The notes: generated from the sequence alone by a model not told the origin. A DNA stretch of 64,000 nucleotides from Proliferodiscus dingleyae (GCA_003988795.1 QYAK01000042.1:172506-236505), one strand, 5' to 3'; counted from the first letter of the stretch, positions 46,019 to 58,586 are shown. A program made the numbers and translations.

Positions 46019-49000
46019 CGCGCAAGAAGGGGCGCGCATTTCCTGGGGGCCTGGTCTGGTGAAGTGAAAGCTCGAACCGGGTGTGCCATGGCCGGTGGTG
46101 ATTCAAGCTGCAGTAACACGCCAATGCCGCGGCGATGTTGCTGCAGAGAAACCAGGACCAGGGCAGACCAGAAAGAACTCCTCGCCAGGGGTTCCCCTAG
46201 GAGTCCCCCGAGGATCCCTGACGATCTGGGCACAACTCTCAGGGCAAAGTGCGACGACTTCTTACCAGGATATCTCCTCATTAGGAAACGAAGATTGTGA
46301 ATAAGTCCCGCCCATTGCTGTCCAGAAGCCTTTTTGGACGGCATTCAGGAGTAACGTGCAAGTCCCATGTTATGTCCAGAATCCCAGCCTCTCCCTCCCT
46401 GCGCGCCCATCATCTCGTGGCGTTGAGCGCCCTCTGCGCCCTCAAACCCTTCCACAGGTTGCAACGATTGTCCATACGTTGCAGAACGGCTGAAAATGTA
46501 CAATGGCCATATATGAAAATAATACCGCCGACACGTCCTGTAGCACATTCCGCCGATTGTCCTAGTGAGGCGCAGCTGTGGCTATATGCTTCAATGTTAA
46601 TTGTGAGTGTTCCTTCGTCAGGAGGTAGCGTGGTGTTACTCCAGCAAGATTCGAGCTCCGATGGAGGTACAGACCCAGCCCCCCCGTGCAGTAGAACCCT
46701 CCGAACTACGCTGCGTTAGTCCAGCCCAATAGTCCGGAATTGGTATATGATGAGCCAGGGACGAGTTCGATGGTCACCATGGTCTGGCCGTTGAAGGACT
46801 GCCATGAGAACACTTGATCGCTACACTGCCGAGACCGTGACCGTCCACTTCTAATCTGCATCGTGCAATGTTATCAAAGAGACGTACAGCTTCTGGTACG
46901 CACATGATAAGTTTTCTGCGTCCTCTTCTGCAGAGCACAGGCAATGAGGCCAGGGACCCATTCAAAATGCGATTCGAATCAGAGAGCTCGGCTATCCCTG
47001 TTCTCACCCGCGACTCACGAGTGGAGGCTTGCAGGGTTCTGGGGACAAAACTCATGGCGTCGTCCTGTCTCTTTACAGTACAAGTTCGGCTGGGCTTGCG
47101 AATGGACCCGTCCAATGAAACCCTTTCCAGGACCCCTATGTCGTGTGGAGACTGCTAAACTTCTAGACTGGTGGCTCTCCTTGATTGTTCCCCATACCTT
47201 ACGACTAAGGCCGGTAAGTCAGGCTATAGATGAATAGACTGACACTGAGACACCTCCGTCAGTATCCATCTTTCTTTTCTTTGTTTGTTTACAATTCTAC
47301 GTTCGTTCTAGCGGCCGCCCTCTGGAACTGATATTCAAGCCTTCATTTTGTTAGTCAAGGCTAAGGCTGAGACGAGAGCTGTACCACAACGGAATATGCT
47401 GGTCGGTCGTACGCTGAATATTAATGGACACTTTCTGGAAAAGGTCTCGAAGGTGGCCTATGTAGCCACATAGTAGGAACCCACTGCTAAGAACACGGCC
47501 ATTGAGATCTCAATAATGATTACACTAAATAGCAACCCTGCTGTTCCTTTGCCAGAAAGTCTTAGAGCATGACTGGCTTCCGCCATCTGTCTAAAATCGC
47601 ATCATCTACCTTGATAAAGCCGGGATCTTTTTATCTTGCAAAGAGAAGTCCAGATTATTGCCAATAGATTGGAAAATGGAGACACCTTGCCATGCCAACC
47701 CCTTTTTTGTCTGGCTTACCCTTAAAGTCGAACGAACCATGGAGAATTATGACAGTGGGGATGAATGAAATACAATGTAGATCCAAATCTGAAGAGGATT
47801 AATACATTTACAACGTATAATAACAGCTGATCTACAGGACAGGAGAGTAGCGGCTCACCAGCGCTGCCCAATGATCTGGCGCCATAAAAGTACAGTTTGA
47901 CCCTTTTCACTTTACAATAGCAACACATTGGATATTCTCCTACAAACAGAAGAAAAGGGGATAGATCACACAGTCTACCTCGTGCCATTGCTGTGCCTCT
48001 ATCGTGCGGATAGGATGTTAACATCCGCAAAACTCAAAACCGAGATTCAACTGCCGACCGAGCAGGGTCTGAATATCTTCGAAACTTCTGAGGGTTCGCA
48101 GAATGAGTAGATTACCAGTGTCTGTCAAGAAAAAGGGGCTGACGAGCTTGAGTAGTGTTTCGGTGGTTCCTGTTCCCACTATTAGATGATCACCCGAATG
48201 GCATGGTCTCGAGCCCTTGGGTAGCCGATTGGTTAGGCTTACAGACCGTTGCAGTGATCTCCGTCAAGCCACGTGCGGGATCACGTAAAAATGTCGAGGG
48301 CTGGTGGTCCAAAACTTAGCAAAACATGCCCCCGTACATCGTGTCGGGGCTGGGAAAGTAGTCACCAAAATGATTACTCTACAATATCTACTCCTACAAA
48401 GCCTGTACGGAAACAGTCCTTGGACACCCTACTCTGTCCACTCCAATTGCTTGGATCACTATACGAAGACAAACGCCACATTGCTTCTACTTCTCTGCTG
48501 TATTCCTTGATCGTAACTGGCGGTTTCTCCCTCCACGAGCTACTTCCTCAATATGGCGTGGCGACACACATGATTGGTTGTCTCTGTATCGCTCCACGAA
48601 CAGCAGGCTCACAGTGTTTTGTCTCAATCTGTGGGACTGACAGCATGCGCCAGGGCTTATCGCTCCGCTGTCAACGACACACACTACAATCTCGATAATC
48701 GTCATAGGAGCTATGCCCGGCTGAGGCCAGTCATCAGTGTTACCCTTCCTACAGGATCCGACCACCATTGCGATTCTATAATTACTCGCAGCAAAGCAGG
48801 ATTGCACTGTCCAATCTGATTGTGTAGTTTAGACTGTCTGGTGCCTACCATTGCACATCATCCACATCGCACACCCATCGCTGACCACCCTTATTTATCC
48901 AAGGTGGCATCCATTTTTGATTGACCGACGCATTTAGCTGCACGTACACGGCGTTCCTGGCTGTCGTCTACTCCTAACCAGGATGGGTAATTGTACAAGG

Positions 49001-52000
49001 CGCTCTTGTCACCTGTTTGTATGATATGTTCTCTGGGTGCGACGAACCGCTCCGGCGAAATTCTATCCGGCATGCTCGCCAGCAATGGCCATACTCGCAC
49101 GACTGCGTTCTCAATGCTTTACCTCGCAGTACCTCCCCTTGGCTTTGTCCTTGAAAAACGATCTTCCGACACGATCTATGTGCCGTTCAAGCCGTGCCCG
49201 CCGTCGCATCTTCTTTTGAGAACCCGGCCTAGACTCCTTCCTAAAGAGTCAAATTGTTCGAGATTCGATCTCACTCTCCACTCACATCGTCCAAAGAACG
49301 TGGCCCTCTGTCGGCCACATCTATTGCGTAAGATAACGTGGTAGTCTCGTGGTCGGGACGATCACTGGGCGTTGTTGTACTGCTAGTGTAGTGCCCTCCA
49401 TGGCTTCGAATGTCGCCACTGATGTGAAGATCATTGGCGGTACAGAACTAGAGTGTTGCGCCCGTATCATGCATTTCTATTCTAGTTCCATCTCAGAGAA
49501 AAAGAAACAAACTCCTTTCATGTTCTTTCTGTGATCTACCGATGATTACCGATTTTGTTGCTACAACCACTGCTTTGCCACCTGCAGCCACTGTCGTGCC
49601 GCAGCTGCCCCTACTACCTTGTAATTTCGTTCTCATTGTCTGAGCCCAATTCCCTAAGTCAAAGTTCACATCCTGCTGAAAATGGCGAGATACTGTAGAC
49701 TCTAGTCTTGCGAATGACCTTTCACTTATAAATCGCTTGTATATATTCTACTCAAGTTTTACCCATTGTCTACACTATCACTTCTCATAGGTTCTTTACA
49801 TCTTACATGGACAATAGCATCGCAATCCCGAATCTCGTAACGCATTAACATTCCTAGATATGTTAGAGATTTACAGAGTACCCAAGTGAACCTGTGCATT
49901 GAAGACCCCTGTCTATTACGACGACGTTATGCTTTCTGAAGACGATGAGCTTGCTTTGTCATACTCTGAAGCCAAATACCGGCACTCTCGGGCGATACCC
50001 TGCTTTTAGTGTTTCTCTTATGACCATGATGCTACGACTTATCCGTACTCTTACATATTTCTGAACGGCTTGAAGCTAATGATAACTGCGAAGCTGATTC
50101 AGTACATACTTCTGGTATCAGTGCGTACGAACCCCGGCGGTTGCCTGCACATACACCTTCATCGTACAATCGGGCTGGATTGAATTGTAGGCTGGTGGTC
50201 ACTGGACAGAGATCTTATGAGTCCATATGACGTCTCCAACATTCCGAGGATTATTCAATAGAAAGGTATAAATAGGCATTGGCTGAATAATATGATATTT
50301 TTGAAACTCTTGATTCTGTGCATTGAACATCAAGCATCGTGCATACGTGAAACATGGCTTCATGCAGTCTTCGTTGATGTACCGGAAGAGGAACGAATCC
50401 TCCAGCACCATTTATGCATATCGCACAGCCACATCTAAAAGAACAGATGCCGGCGCGGGTATAGAAGGCGGGGAGAGATGGGATGAATCTTATGTAGGCA
50501 AGCTGACGGACGACGGACTGCTGGGACTGTAACTTACCATTGGATACAGCATATCTAGATTCTCATGCAAGCTGTAGCAAAGTATGGGCACCAAGCATAG
50601 ATCCCAACAGTCAATGCTCTTTCCACATGCTATCCATGTGCTCGTCGGGTAAATCTACTAATAGTAGTCAGGTCCCCATATAAGCCATCGCTATGATACA
50701 ACAGGCAGTCGATGTCACATACAGCTCAGGATGTGGGGGTGGAAATCCGAACCCTGCCAATATCGTATTGGTTGGCAATTCCATAGAGTGCTTCGTCACA
50801 GACTTCCCGAGCATCAGCTCCGTTTCATGAGCCCGCCTCCGATCAAACATCCCAACCCGACAGTGGCACCGCAGATCACAAAGATCATACAGCTCTCCTC
50901 CAGATCATAGTGTAATTCTTCAAGCAAGCCTATCCTTACCCACGCGTTTAGGTAATGTTTATGCCACCAATTGCACGAACGCCAGCGACATATCCGCGGA
51001 GCACCAATCTCGCAAATCACCATCCTTCTCATGCGACTCACCGGGTCCCATAATACGCCGCGGACCGCATGCTGTAGAATCCCTACTCTGTAGAGAATGT
51101 GCGTGCGACAGACGCATAAGCACATCCCTCACGGACGGCCGATCTACTTTAATTCAGACGACTTGGCAAGATCCCGAAGGAGCGAGTTCTTCGCACAGAC
51201 TTAGTTACTACGCCGCTCCAGAATATACCCCAACCGTCATTTGGCTCTGTGGAAAGAGTGCATGGACATCATCCCAGCTTATTTGCTGATGATATAGCAT
51301 TGCTGCAAGCAATACATCTTCCACCTATTTCCTACTTGACCTAAACTTCATTTTCTCATGCCCCTCGAGGGGCAGGCCGAGATCGTGGTGAAGTCTGTCT
51401 GGCCTTTCTAGGAGTCCTGATAGCACAGGCTGCGGTAACATATCAGACACTCTCTTGATATGATCACAAACCCAGATCGTTAGCAGATCCGCAACAGAAA
51501 AGTGGCCGCTAGTGCATCTCTCCTGATCCCTTTTTTTGTCGATAGGAAAACATAGAGTTTATTCATTCTTCCCAAGCTTAGTAATAGGGCCTACCGGATT
51601 ACTTGAGCCTGGGCGTGAGATTCCGAAGGGATTTAACCAGATTTCAATTGCTCATAGATGCTCTGTCGACCGTGTTGGAATAGTCCGCGAGTGCCGGATT
51701 TTTATATCAAGCGAGCGTTTGAAGACAATTCCTAGGAAGCAGGACTAGCTTTGTTCCCATGCTTTCTTTCTTTCTTCTCGTCCAACTCCTTTTATGATAG
51801 TCTATCGCGTTTGGGAACATAATTCAACAGTCTATAAGTTTTCAGATTTCCCAGGCTGGCGATCTCCGGTTTCCACGTCTCATTTCGGATTATGAAGATG
51901 ATCATATCAGGTACTGCTGAACTCCGCGCTAGACTCCGCGCTAGACTTTAAGATACGATTGGATTTACTACAGCGATATTCTCTTATTATCAGGACTGAA

Positions 52001-52922
52001 TGTAAACGGTGTAGGAGCAGAATGTGAGTCGAAGAAGCATTGGGAATCAAAATTGAGATGGACGGCACTATATTGGTCGAGTCTGTCTTTTTGATTGTCT
52101 AAGAATATTTGAGAGTATGCTGTGGTACACTTGGCATTTTTCCTCAAGATACGGCGTGGCACATTATGCTTCTGTGCCATGTGGTGTGGTGCGGAGCTAG
52201 GATTGGATACTCCGTATTTGATTCTAAGACTATTCGAAGATCTACTTCATTTTCTAGAATTCTTATATGTCAAGAATGAGCTGTGTATTTGAGTCAATTT
52301 CCAGCTATAGACATGTGCGTTTTGAATTATAATTCAACATTGCTTTTGAGCGATACTACTCATGATAAACTTTCCATTCGACGACCAACACGACACATAC
52401 TGTACAAATGAATATCAGCTGCTTGAATATATCTTCTAGTACTTCTTGAAAAGGGCAAGATTCAAGGTCGCTGATGCTACAACTCGATGAGCCGTTCGAA
52501 GTTCCTTCACGATCCCGTAGTCTCTTTCCCTTATGAACAAAGTTATCACATCTTCTAGCAAGATGCCGTTATCATCTATTCGAAGGGAGGCTCTCTTCTG
52601 CTTGAGTATTTCCTTCACTATAAGCAGTCTAGCTTCAGGCTGAATTGGAAGCCATAAGATTACCCCGCAAACCTCCGTCCAGGTGGAGTTCAACTCCCCA
52701 CATAGAGGGGTTGATCCTGAAAACCTTGAACCAGTTCCCCGTTCCCCGCATCCGAGAAGCGAGAACAATTGTTTGACTGGTCAGGACATCGAGAATCATG
52801 ATATCTCGTGTGGTGTCCCACTAACCTAGAAATAGATGCCCATTTTCACAACCTGCAGCGAACTGGTGGTCATTACTCATAATTACCGTTTAGAGCCCAG
52901 GCCTGCATTCTGCTAAGACCTC

Positions 52923-54684
52923 ATGTCTCCAAAGTTCACTATGAAGACTCTCGAGTACTGTGAAAAACACCTTGGAATTTCCGCAGAGGCTCGTTTTCCA
53001 CAGAACGGCTTCTTCATCGGGCCCGAGGCTCCGTGCAGGTTTGAGGCTGAAGTCTACAACTGCGTTGTTCGAGGCAACATACCTAAAGAAATTGATGGAA
53101 CCTACTATCGAGTTATGCCTGACACTTGTTGGGCACCTCTGTACAATGACGATGTATTCATCAACGGCGATGGTTCTGTCAATGCTGTTCGAATCCAAGA
53201 TGGTCATGTCGATTTCAAATCGAAATATGTGAGGACAGAAAAATTTTGTATCGAACGGGCAGCTCGCCAGTCGGTCTTTGGAAAGTATCGTAATCGATAT
53301 ACGGATGACCCTCGGATTAAGCATGCTGTGCATTCAACAGCAAACACTCATGTCGTCTATTGGGACAATCAACTTCTGGCACTCAAGGAAGACTCTAAGC
53401 CTTACGCGTTGGATCCGGACACTCTGGAAACGAACGGGTATTATGACTTTCACGGGCAGTACACTGCTCCAACTCATACCGCACACCCAAAGATTGACAT
53501 GGCGACTGGTGAAATGATTACCATGGGATATGAAGCTAGGGGTGACTCGACGACCGATGTAGTGTATTACTTGTTTGATAAGCATGGCAAGAAGTTGGAA
53601 GAATGCTGGATCAATGCTCCTTATGCTGGTATGATGCACGATATGGCTGCAACGGACAAATGGATTATCTTCTGTCTGCCTCCCCTCGAGGTAGTCCCAA
53701 TTGATCTGCTCGAAGCTGGCCACAAACATTTTGCATGGAACGACGGAAAGCCATTAGTATTCGGGATTTTGCCTCGTCGAAATCCTAGGCCAGAAGATGT
53801 TCGCTGGTTTGAATACAAGAATGCTTTCTTCGGACATGTTGGTAACGCATTTGATGGAGATGATGGCTGTGTATATCTGGACGCTCCACTGACATATGGC
53901 AACAAGGTCAGTTCAAGTCAGATTGAAATCCCAATACCATAGCTCCTAAAACTTGTCCAGTTCTGGTTTTTCCCGCCAATGTCAGGAGATCCCAAACAGA
54001 ATACTTTGCAATTTAAAGCCCACTATGTTCGTTGGAGGTTCGATCCAAATGCCATAGATCGGCATGTCGAGCCACAAGAGCTGATAGACGTGGAGGGAGA
54101 AATGCCTCGTGTTGATGACCGGTATCTGACAAAGCCATACGAGACAATCTTTCTAGCTATGACGAATAAGCTTGAGGGACGAGATAACGCCGTCACAGGT
54201 GGCTCTTACAATTCTGTTGCCGCTTGCAATGTCACCACCGGCAAGTACATATATTGGTGCGCAGGCGCTGATGTGGCTCTTCATGAAGTAGCATTTGTAC
54301 CACGTTCCTCTAATGGTGAAGCCCACATACCTAGCTCTCAAGGTCCAGCTGAACTAATAATGGAGATTGATAGCGCCAGAAGCTGATGGCTGGCTCATCA
54401 CATTCGCAAACCGGCGCGATACTAAGCTTTCAAGCATCATGATTTTAGATACAGCTAACATTGAGGATGGACCTGTCGCCATAGTTGAACTTCCATTCCG
54501 ACTTCGAGCCGGCATCCATGGCAGCTGGGTGCCTGCATCTCACTTCATGGAGCGCAAAGACTTATGCGATATGTCTGGCGTTACGCCAGAGCTCAGAGAA
54601 GAATTTGGTAACAAGCCTGTGATGACACCATTCCTTTCAAATGCCACTAGTGTCAATGGGTCGGAAGGTGAGACTGGTTCTTGA
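52923..54684 (+). CDS. Carotenoid/stilbene cleavage oxygenase (RPE65 family)
   Basis: Exons are 52923-53906, 53961-54315 and 54374-54684, giving 549 residues. The four iron-ligand histidines are in place: His188 (TAHPKID), His239 (GMMHDMAAT), His305 (FFGHVGNAFDG) and His495 (AGIHGSWV). Their spacing is close to that I recall for the fungal stilbene oxygenase CAO-1 (197, 248, 313, 504). The N-terminus has the blade motif GNIPKEIDGTYYRVMPD. The family splits a central double bond with O2; relatives of this kind act on resveratrol-like stilbenes or lignostilbenes rather than on beta-carotene. No signal peptide, so cytosolic. Both introns have branch-like sites and keep frame; the second removes an apparent premature stop near 54385. 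Confidence 0.9.
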
Positions 54685-55282
54685 TAGCTCTCATGTAAAG
54701 AGTATCATGCCCTTCACTTCGCTATGTCTCATCGTTCTCTACACAAGAGTGTATCCCACCTCATAAGCCTCAAGGAGCTCCTTTCGCTATACCGACTGCT
54801 GGGTACTGAAGATTTCATCATACTAAGTACACTCCACACCAGGATGGCAGATTGTTGTAGTATCTTGCTGTTTAAGAGAATGAAAAGTCCGTGGTTCTAC
54901 TGACAGGTAATGATCGCTGAAGATTATTTCACGCCATACCGCACGTCTCGAGGCCGGATTTGATGATATTTGTTCTGTCCTCCAATCAATGAAAGCCAAC
55001 TCATGTCTTTTCAGGTATGCATAGCTGAGATAAATCAAGCCCGTCTCTTTAGTTTTACAGCTTTGAGACAGTATCAGCACACCGTGTATAGCATTGCTAT
55101 CGTGGATCAACCTACGAGTAACAGTCATTGATGCCTTCCACTGAGCTGAACGCCACAATTCTTGTGTTATGTCAGCGTGGGTTTTGGGAGCTAACATAGC
55201 ATACGTCTTCACTAAAGAACACATATAATGCCCTATGCGGGGTTTGACTGTAGCTGAAGGGGGTCGAAAGTTATTTCGTCGA
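54685..55282. other. Convergent intergenic region
   Basis: 3' flanks of the cleavage-oxygenase and DHFR genes. A minus-strand frame of 175 codons spans this gap but enters the antisense-phase of DHFR and has no features of a protein. Confidence 0.65.
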
Positions 55283-55976
55283 CTAGTCGTCCCTCTCCCA
55301 CATCTCGAAAATATATTTCGTCCCGGCTTCTTCATATATCTCGGCGGCAATGGTTTCCCCTACCCAGGCATCAAGTTCATCCCCATGTTTCCTCCGCCAC
55401 CCCTTTCCTACTCCGCTCTCTGGCAATGACACAGGAAAAAATGTGTCGCACTCAAAATCGCTCAAAATCCGCGTTAACAAAATCCTCTTCGTTTGCTGTA
55501 GCTCCAACGCGGCGGAATATATCTGTGCTCCCCCAATAACGAATGCTCTCCCCGTGTTTAGCTTATGTACCGCTCCTTGCTGTGACAGCAGGGCGAGAGC
55601 TTCGCTGAAAGAGGGGACTGTTTGAGAGGCAGCAGAGGTGGAGCGCTCAAGAGACCGTGATATAACGAGATTCTGTCGGTCCTTTAAAGGGCGAAAGCGT
55701 GTAGGAATACTGTCCCATGTCTTGCGGCCCATTATGACTGTATTTGTGCCCTATTATGATCGTTAGCACTTGGTCCTAATTGCCCGGTAAGGTAGTGTGT
55801 CTTACTTCTGGGCTCGGGGCTCTCTTTGTGACACGAGCAAAGTATGCCATTTCTTTCTTCAGGCCCGTCCATGGGAGAGTGCCACGTAGCCCAATGCCCA
55901 TCTTGGACGTCGCCGCAACGATGAGCGTCAATTCAGGGAGGAGCATCGCCGGGTCGCTACCTGGAGCAATAGTCAT
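55283..55976 (-). CDS. DFR1: Dihydrofolate reductase
   Basis: Exons in translation order: 55976-55806 and 55750-55283, giving 212 residues. It reduces dihydrofolate to tetrahydrofolate with NADPH for thymidylate and purine synthesis. The N-terminal strand and Met20-type loop read LTLIVAATSKMGIGLRGTLPW, in two overlapping pieces; the substrate-binding acid is the Glu in LKKEMAYF. NADPH motifs GRKTWDSIP and VISRSL follow, then the conserved VIGGAQIY. The C-terminal strand ends YIFEMWERDD. Length agrees with fungal DHFRs. The start MTIAPGS is the first ATG in a frame that stays open upstream without one. Confidence 0.95.
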
Positions 55977-56188
55977 TCTTTTTGTCGCGCTGGTGAGTTT
56001 TGGCCGCCGGCTGACAAGATGAAATATCAAAATCGAGGCTCTCAAGGATATTGGTATTGTATCAAACGCTGTGGCCGGTTGGAAGTGTTGGCCTGGGAAG
56101 AGAGGTATGGGCGTGCCAGATGTTATATGGTTGACGCGTGAATCTGATATCCAGACGCGACGAATTGGCGACCGTAGTGTTTCTTTTA

Positions 56189-56210
56189 CCCCGCCCCCGC
56201 CCCCGCCCCC
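56189..56210 (+). repeat. (CCCCCG)3 tract
   Basis: Three CCCCCG-like units in a row; the opposite strand has four G5-type runs and could form a G-quadruplex upstream of DFR1. Confidence 0.8.
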
Positions 56211-57164
56211 TTTTCCTCGGAAAGGGCAAGGAAGCTCCCTACGTCTTTCGCTAGGTTGTGTTTCCCCTGGATTCTGAAGGTCTAAAACTTGTGGGATATA
56301 GGAGTTGACTTAACAGCGATATGACTTATCGCAGTTGGATCGAACATTCATCAAGTGCTTGATACTCTACACCATACACATTGCACACATTGCAGAAAAC
56401 AGCCGGTATATCGGTCAATCACAGGATGCTTGGTCCGATATCTACTTCCATAGTTGACACCCGGCTTCTGTATCTTCTCCTGTTGCAAGTCTATTCTAAC
56501 CATTTACTCGAATTCTCTTCGCATGGTTTGGCTACTGACAACAGCTGCTAGCAATTTCCTCCCCTCTATTGAACAGATCTAGCTACTTCGAAGTCTCTCC
56601 ACTGCTCAAATGAACTTTCCACAATGTTTACAGTTTCTTTACACTTTTGATGCAACATCAGGACCTTAAGATTTCATTTGATCTTTTCGCGGACACCAAA
56701 TCTCTTGACCCCTTCGAGGGAGCTCGCGGGATTGGAGCTCAAGTCTGGTCATTCAGGCCGGGGAAGTCCACTCCGCCGGATCTTGATGGGGATATGGCAA
56801 TGTCTACCCCGGTTTAATACAATACAGAGGATAGTGGGAGAAATAGATTCTCACTCCTCGTGTACTCGGCTGGGAAAAGTCCGAATTAAAATCACGTCTC
56901 GATTCGGATACGTCGCTGACTGTAATTCATATTTTCTTGCTCGGTCTAAATTGCCGGTCATTCTTCCGGCCCAGTAATTCGGTAAGCCCAATGAAATGTA
57001 AGTATGAAGTCTAGATGCACATTTCAAAGGCATCTTCCAACTTATACTCATATATACTAGATTACATCTGCACTGCTTTTATAGCCCTTAATGACTTCAA
57101 TATGGGCAGGTAGCATTGACTTGCGGGTATTTCTTGGCTGGATTGACTCTCTTCAAGAATGGCA

Positions 57165-57171
57165 TATAAAA
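57165..57171 (+). promoter_or_regulatory. TATA box of the SnoaL-like gene
   Basis: TATAAAA, 58 bp before the ATG at 57229. Confidence 0.55.
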
Positions 57172-57228
57172 GGCTGCCTAGAACGCAGACAATTCATACG
57201 TTGACTCTAGTCACTACGTCTATTCAAG

Positions 57229-57675
57229 ATGAAGCTCAACTTATTCATTGTCCTCCTTCCACTCTCTTTGGCGGCCAGCTACTGCCCCTCTCGAGCCATT
57301 AGTTCCACAGAGCAGCTCACCATCTGGGATCAATTCGTCCAGAAATTCTATGTCGATAAAGATGTCCCTTCTGCATTCGCCGATCATATCGATAAAGACT
57401 TCATTGAGCACAACCCTGATGCACTTTCCGGTTGGAACTCCACAAGCATCGAAGGCCTTGCCGCCCTGATCTCGGCATCCAACTTCACGGTTTTGAATAA
57501 GGGCTTTTCGAACAGCACAGGCTTCATGCACATCCGACAGGATACTAGCGGGGTTCAGCCTCTAGCTATAGTGGATGTATTCAAGTTCAATGGTTCCTGC
57601 ATTGTGGAGCACTGGGATGTCCAGCAGGCACGACCTGCTAATGCAACCAATCCTCTCGCGATGTGGTCACCATGA
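57229..57675 (+). CDS. Secreted SnoaL-like/NTF2-fold protein
   Basis: Single exon, 148 residues. A signal peptide spans about 1-16 (NLFIVLLPLSLAAS). The mature part has the SnoaL/NTF2-like pattern: a helix with WDQFVQKFYVDKDVPSAF, then HIDKDFIEHNP, GLAALISASNF, and the closing strands AIVDVFKFNGSCIVEHWDVQQ. The FIEHNP and IVEHWDV segments are typical of this superfamily, which includes polyketide cyclases and many uncharacterised secreted proteins. Two cysteines remain in the mature protein and several N-glycosylation sequons are present. Extracellular location is well supported; enzymatic activity is not. Confidence 0.8.
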   Translation: MKLNLFIVLLPLSLAASYCPSRAISSTEQLTIWDQFVQKFYVDKDVPSAFADHIDKDFIEHNPDALSGWNSTSIEGLAALISASNFTVLNKGFSNSTGFMHIRQDTSGVQPLAIVDVFKFNGSCIVEHWDVQQARPANATNPLAMWSP

Positions 57676-58586
57676 TATATTGGCTGAGACAATTCTGCGA
57701 AATGTTTGCAAGACTTAGGTTTTGGGAAGTGTGATAGTATCTGGGAAAGGCAGTGGCCTTTCGAATGTCCTGAATTAAGTGCAAGACAACAATATGGGCT
57801 TGGACGTATAATTGAAAGATTTTATATTACCATTCTCTATCATCGTTTGCACGTGGACTCTGAGAGCACTTAACCTTATTATTTTCCCTTTTCTATGAAA
57901 GAGCAAAACATGCTTCTTGAAATATTGCAAGTGTTGGGGAGAAATTGTATGGCCTGGGGGTGGGCTATTTTTGGTAAAGTGTTTGCCAAGTGAAAGGGAT
58001 CTGCAGGAACGATGAGTGACAGTCACTATGACCATGCCATGTCACTACGGTAAGATAGCCTAGCCCGTCGAGCAAATCAGAGAATAGGGTCTCTAGCCGA
58101 GCAAGCAACTATATTTGACAATAGCTGTAACCTCCCACCTCCTGTCACCCTCAAATACAACGTCTAGGTGCCTGTGCCAAGTGAAAATGACAGGTCACTA
58201 CCTGCGATTTGAATTCTGAGCACCAGCCACACAGAAGCAAACTCCTTAGAGCATTACGAGGCTCAAACAGGAAATATGAGATGCTCGCCTCTGGAGAGAT
58301 TAGATCGGTGGGGGCGCCACCCCTGTTGCGCGCTCCTTCCCCTGTTCCCACGGTTCAGCCCTGCTGCGGCTGCAGACGAGCAACCCCCTAAGTATTCGCC
58401 AAAGACGCCATATGGCCAATGGTGGCTATGACAGCTGGAACCAGACGGCTCATGGCGATCTAATCTGAATAGTGCTTACTTCCATCTCACCCTAGCACTG
58501 TAATCAATTACTTGTTCTTGACTCAAAATGTTTCAACACATCTCGACCATCTTTGTCCTTCGTCGTAGCGGTGAAGTTCTCCAGCA
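57676..58586. other. Intergenic
   Basis: SnoaL-like gene 3' flank and LtrA-like gene promoter. Short frames only. Confidence 0.65.

Larger units (their letters stand above)
45136..52922. other. Gene desert of about 7.8 kb
   Basis: No gene here meets my standard. The left 1.2 kb is GC-richer and probably holds the promoter and leader of the RING-PH-vWA gene, with CTGC-type and CTCCAT-type repeats. From about 46.4 to 52.9 kb there are many short frames broken by stops on both strands. Minus-strand pieces at 50199-51125 look most like a decayed gene (see findings). I saw no terminal repeats and no reverse transcriptase or transposase motifs. A long noncoding RNA, a silenced or degraded element, or a fast-evolving gene with many introns could all hide here. 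Confidence 0.5.
55977..57228. other. Divergent promoter region of DFR1 and the SnoaL-like gene
   Basis: About 1.25 kb without a gene. It contains a (CCCCCG)3 run at about 56189-56210 close to DFR1, and a TATA box for the SnoaL-like gene at its right end. Confidence 0.6.

Noticed and set aside
45784..46344. 186-codon minus-strand frame
   Set aside because: No ATG at the start, repeat-derived GDGDGDG run, and antisense frames of similar length; likely promoter sequence.
48215..48290. tRNA-like string with GGTTAGG
   Set aside because: An A-box-like piece is there, but no matching B box (GGTTCGANNCC) and no acceptor-stem pairing that I can find.
48273..48698. 141-codon plus-strand frame in the gene desert
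   Set aside because: No recognisable content; overlapped by comparable frames in other phases and on the other strand.
52436..52768. 110-codon minus-strand frame with a plausible helical C-terminus
   Set aside because: No ATG in frame and no splice partner found; it may be a relic, but I cannot support it.
54315..54390. Apparent frameshift in the cleavage oxygenase
   Set aside because: A 58-bp intron (54316-54373) with CTAATAA branch explains it fully; all four iron ligands are kept.
54823..55350. 175-codon minus-strand frame between the oxygenase and DHFR genes
   Set aside because: No ATG at its start, overlaps DHFR coding sequence in another phase, no protein features.
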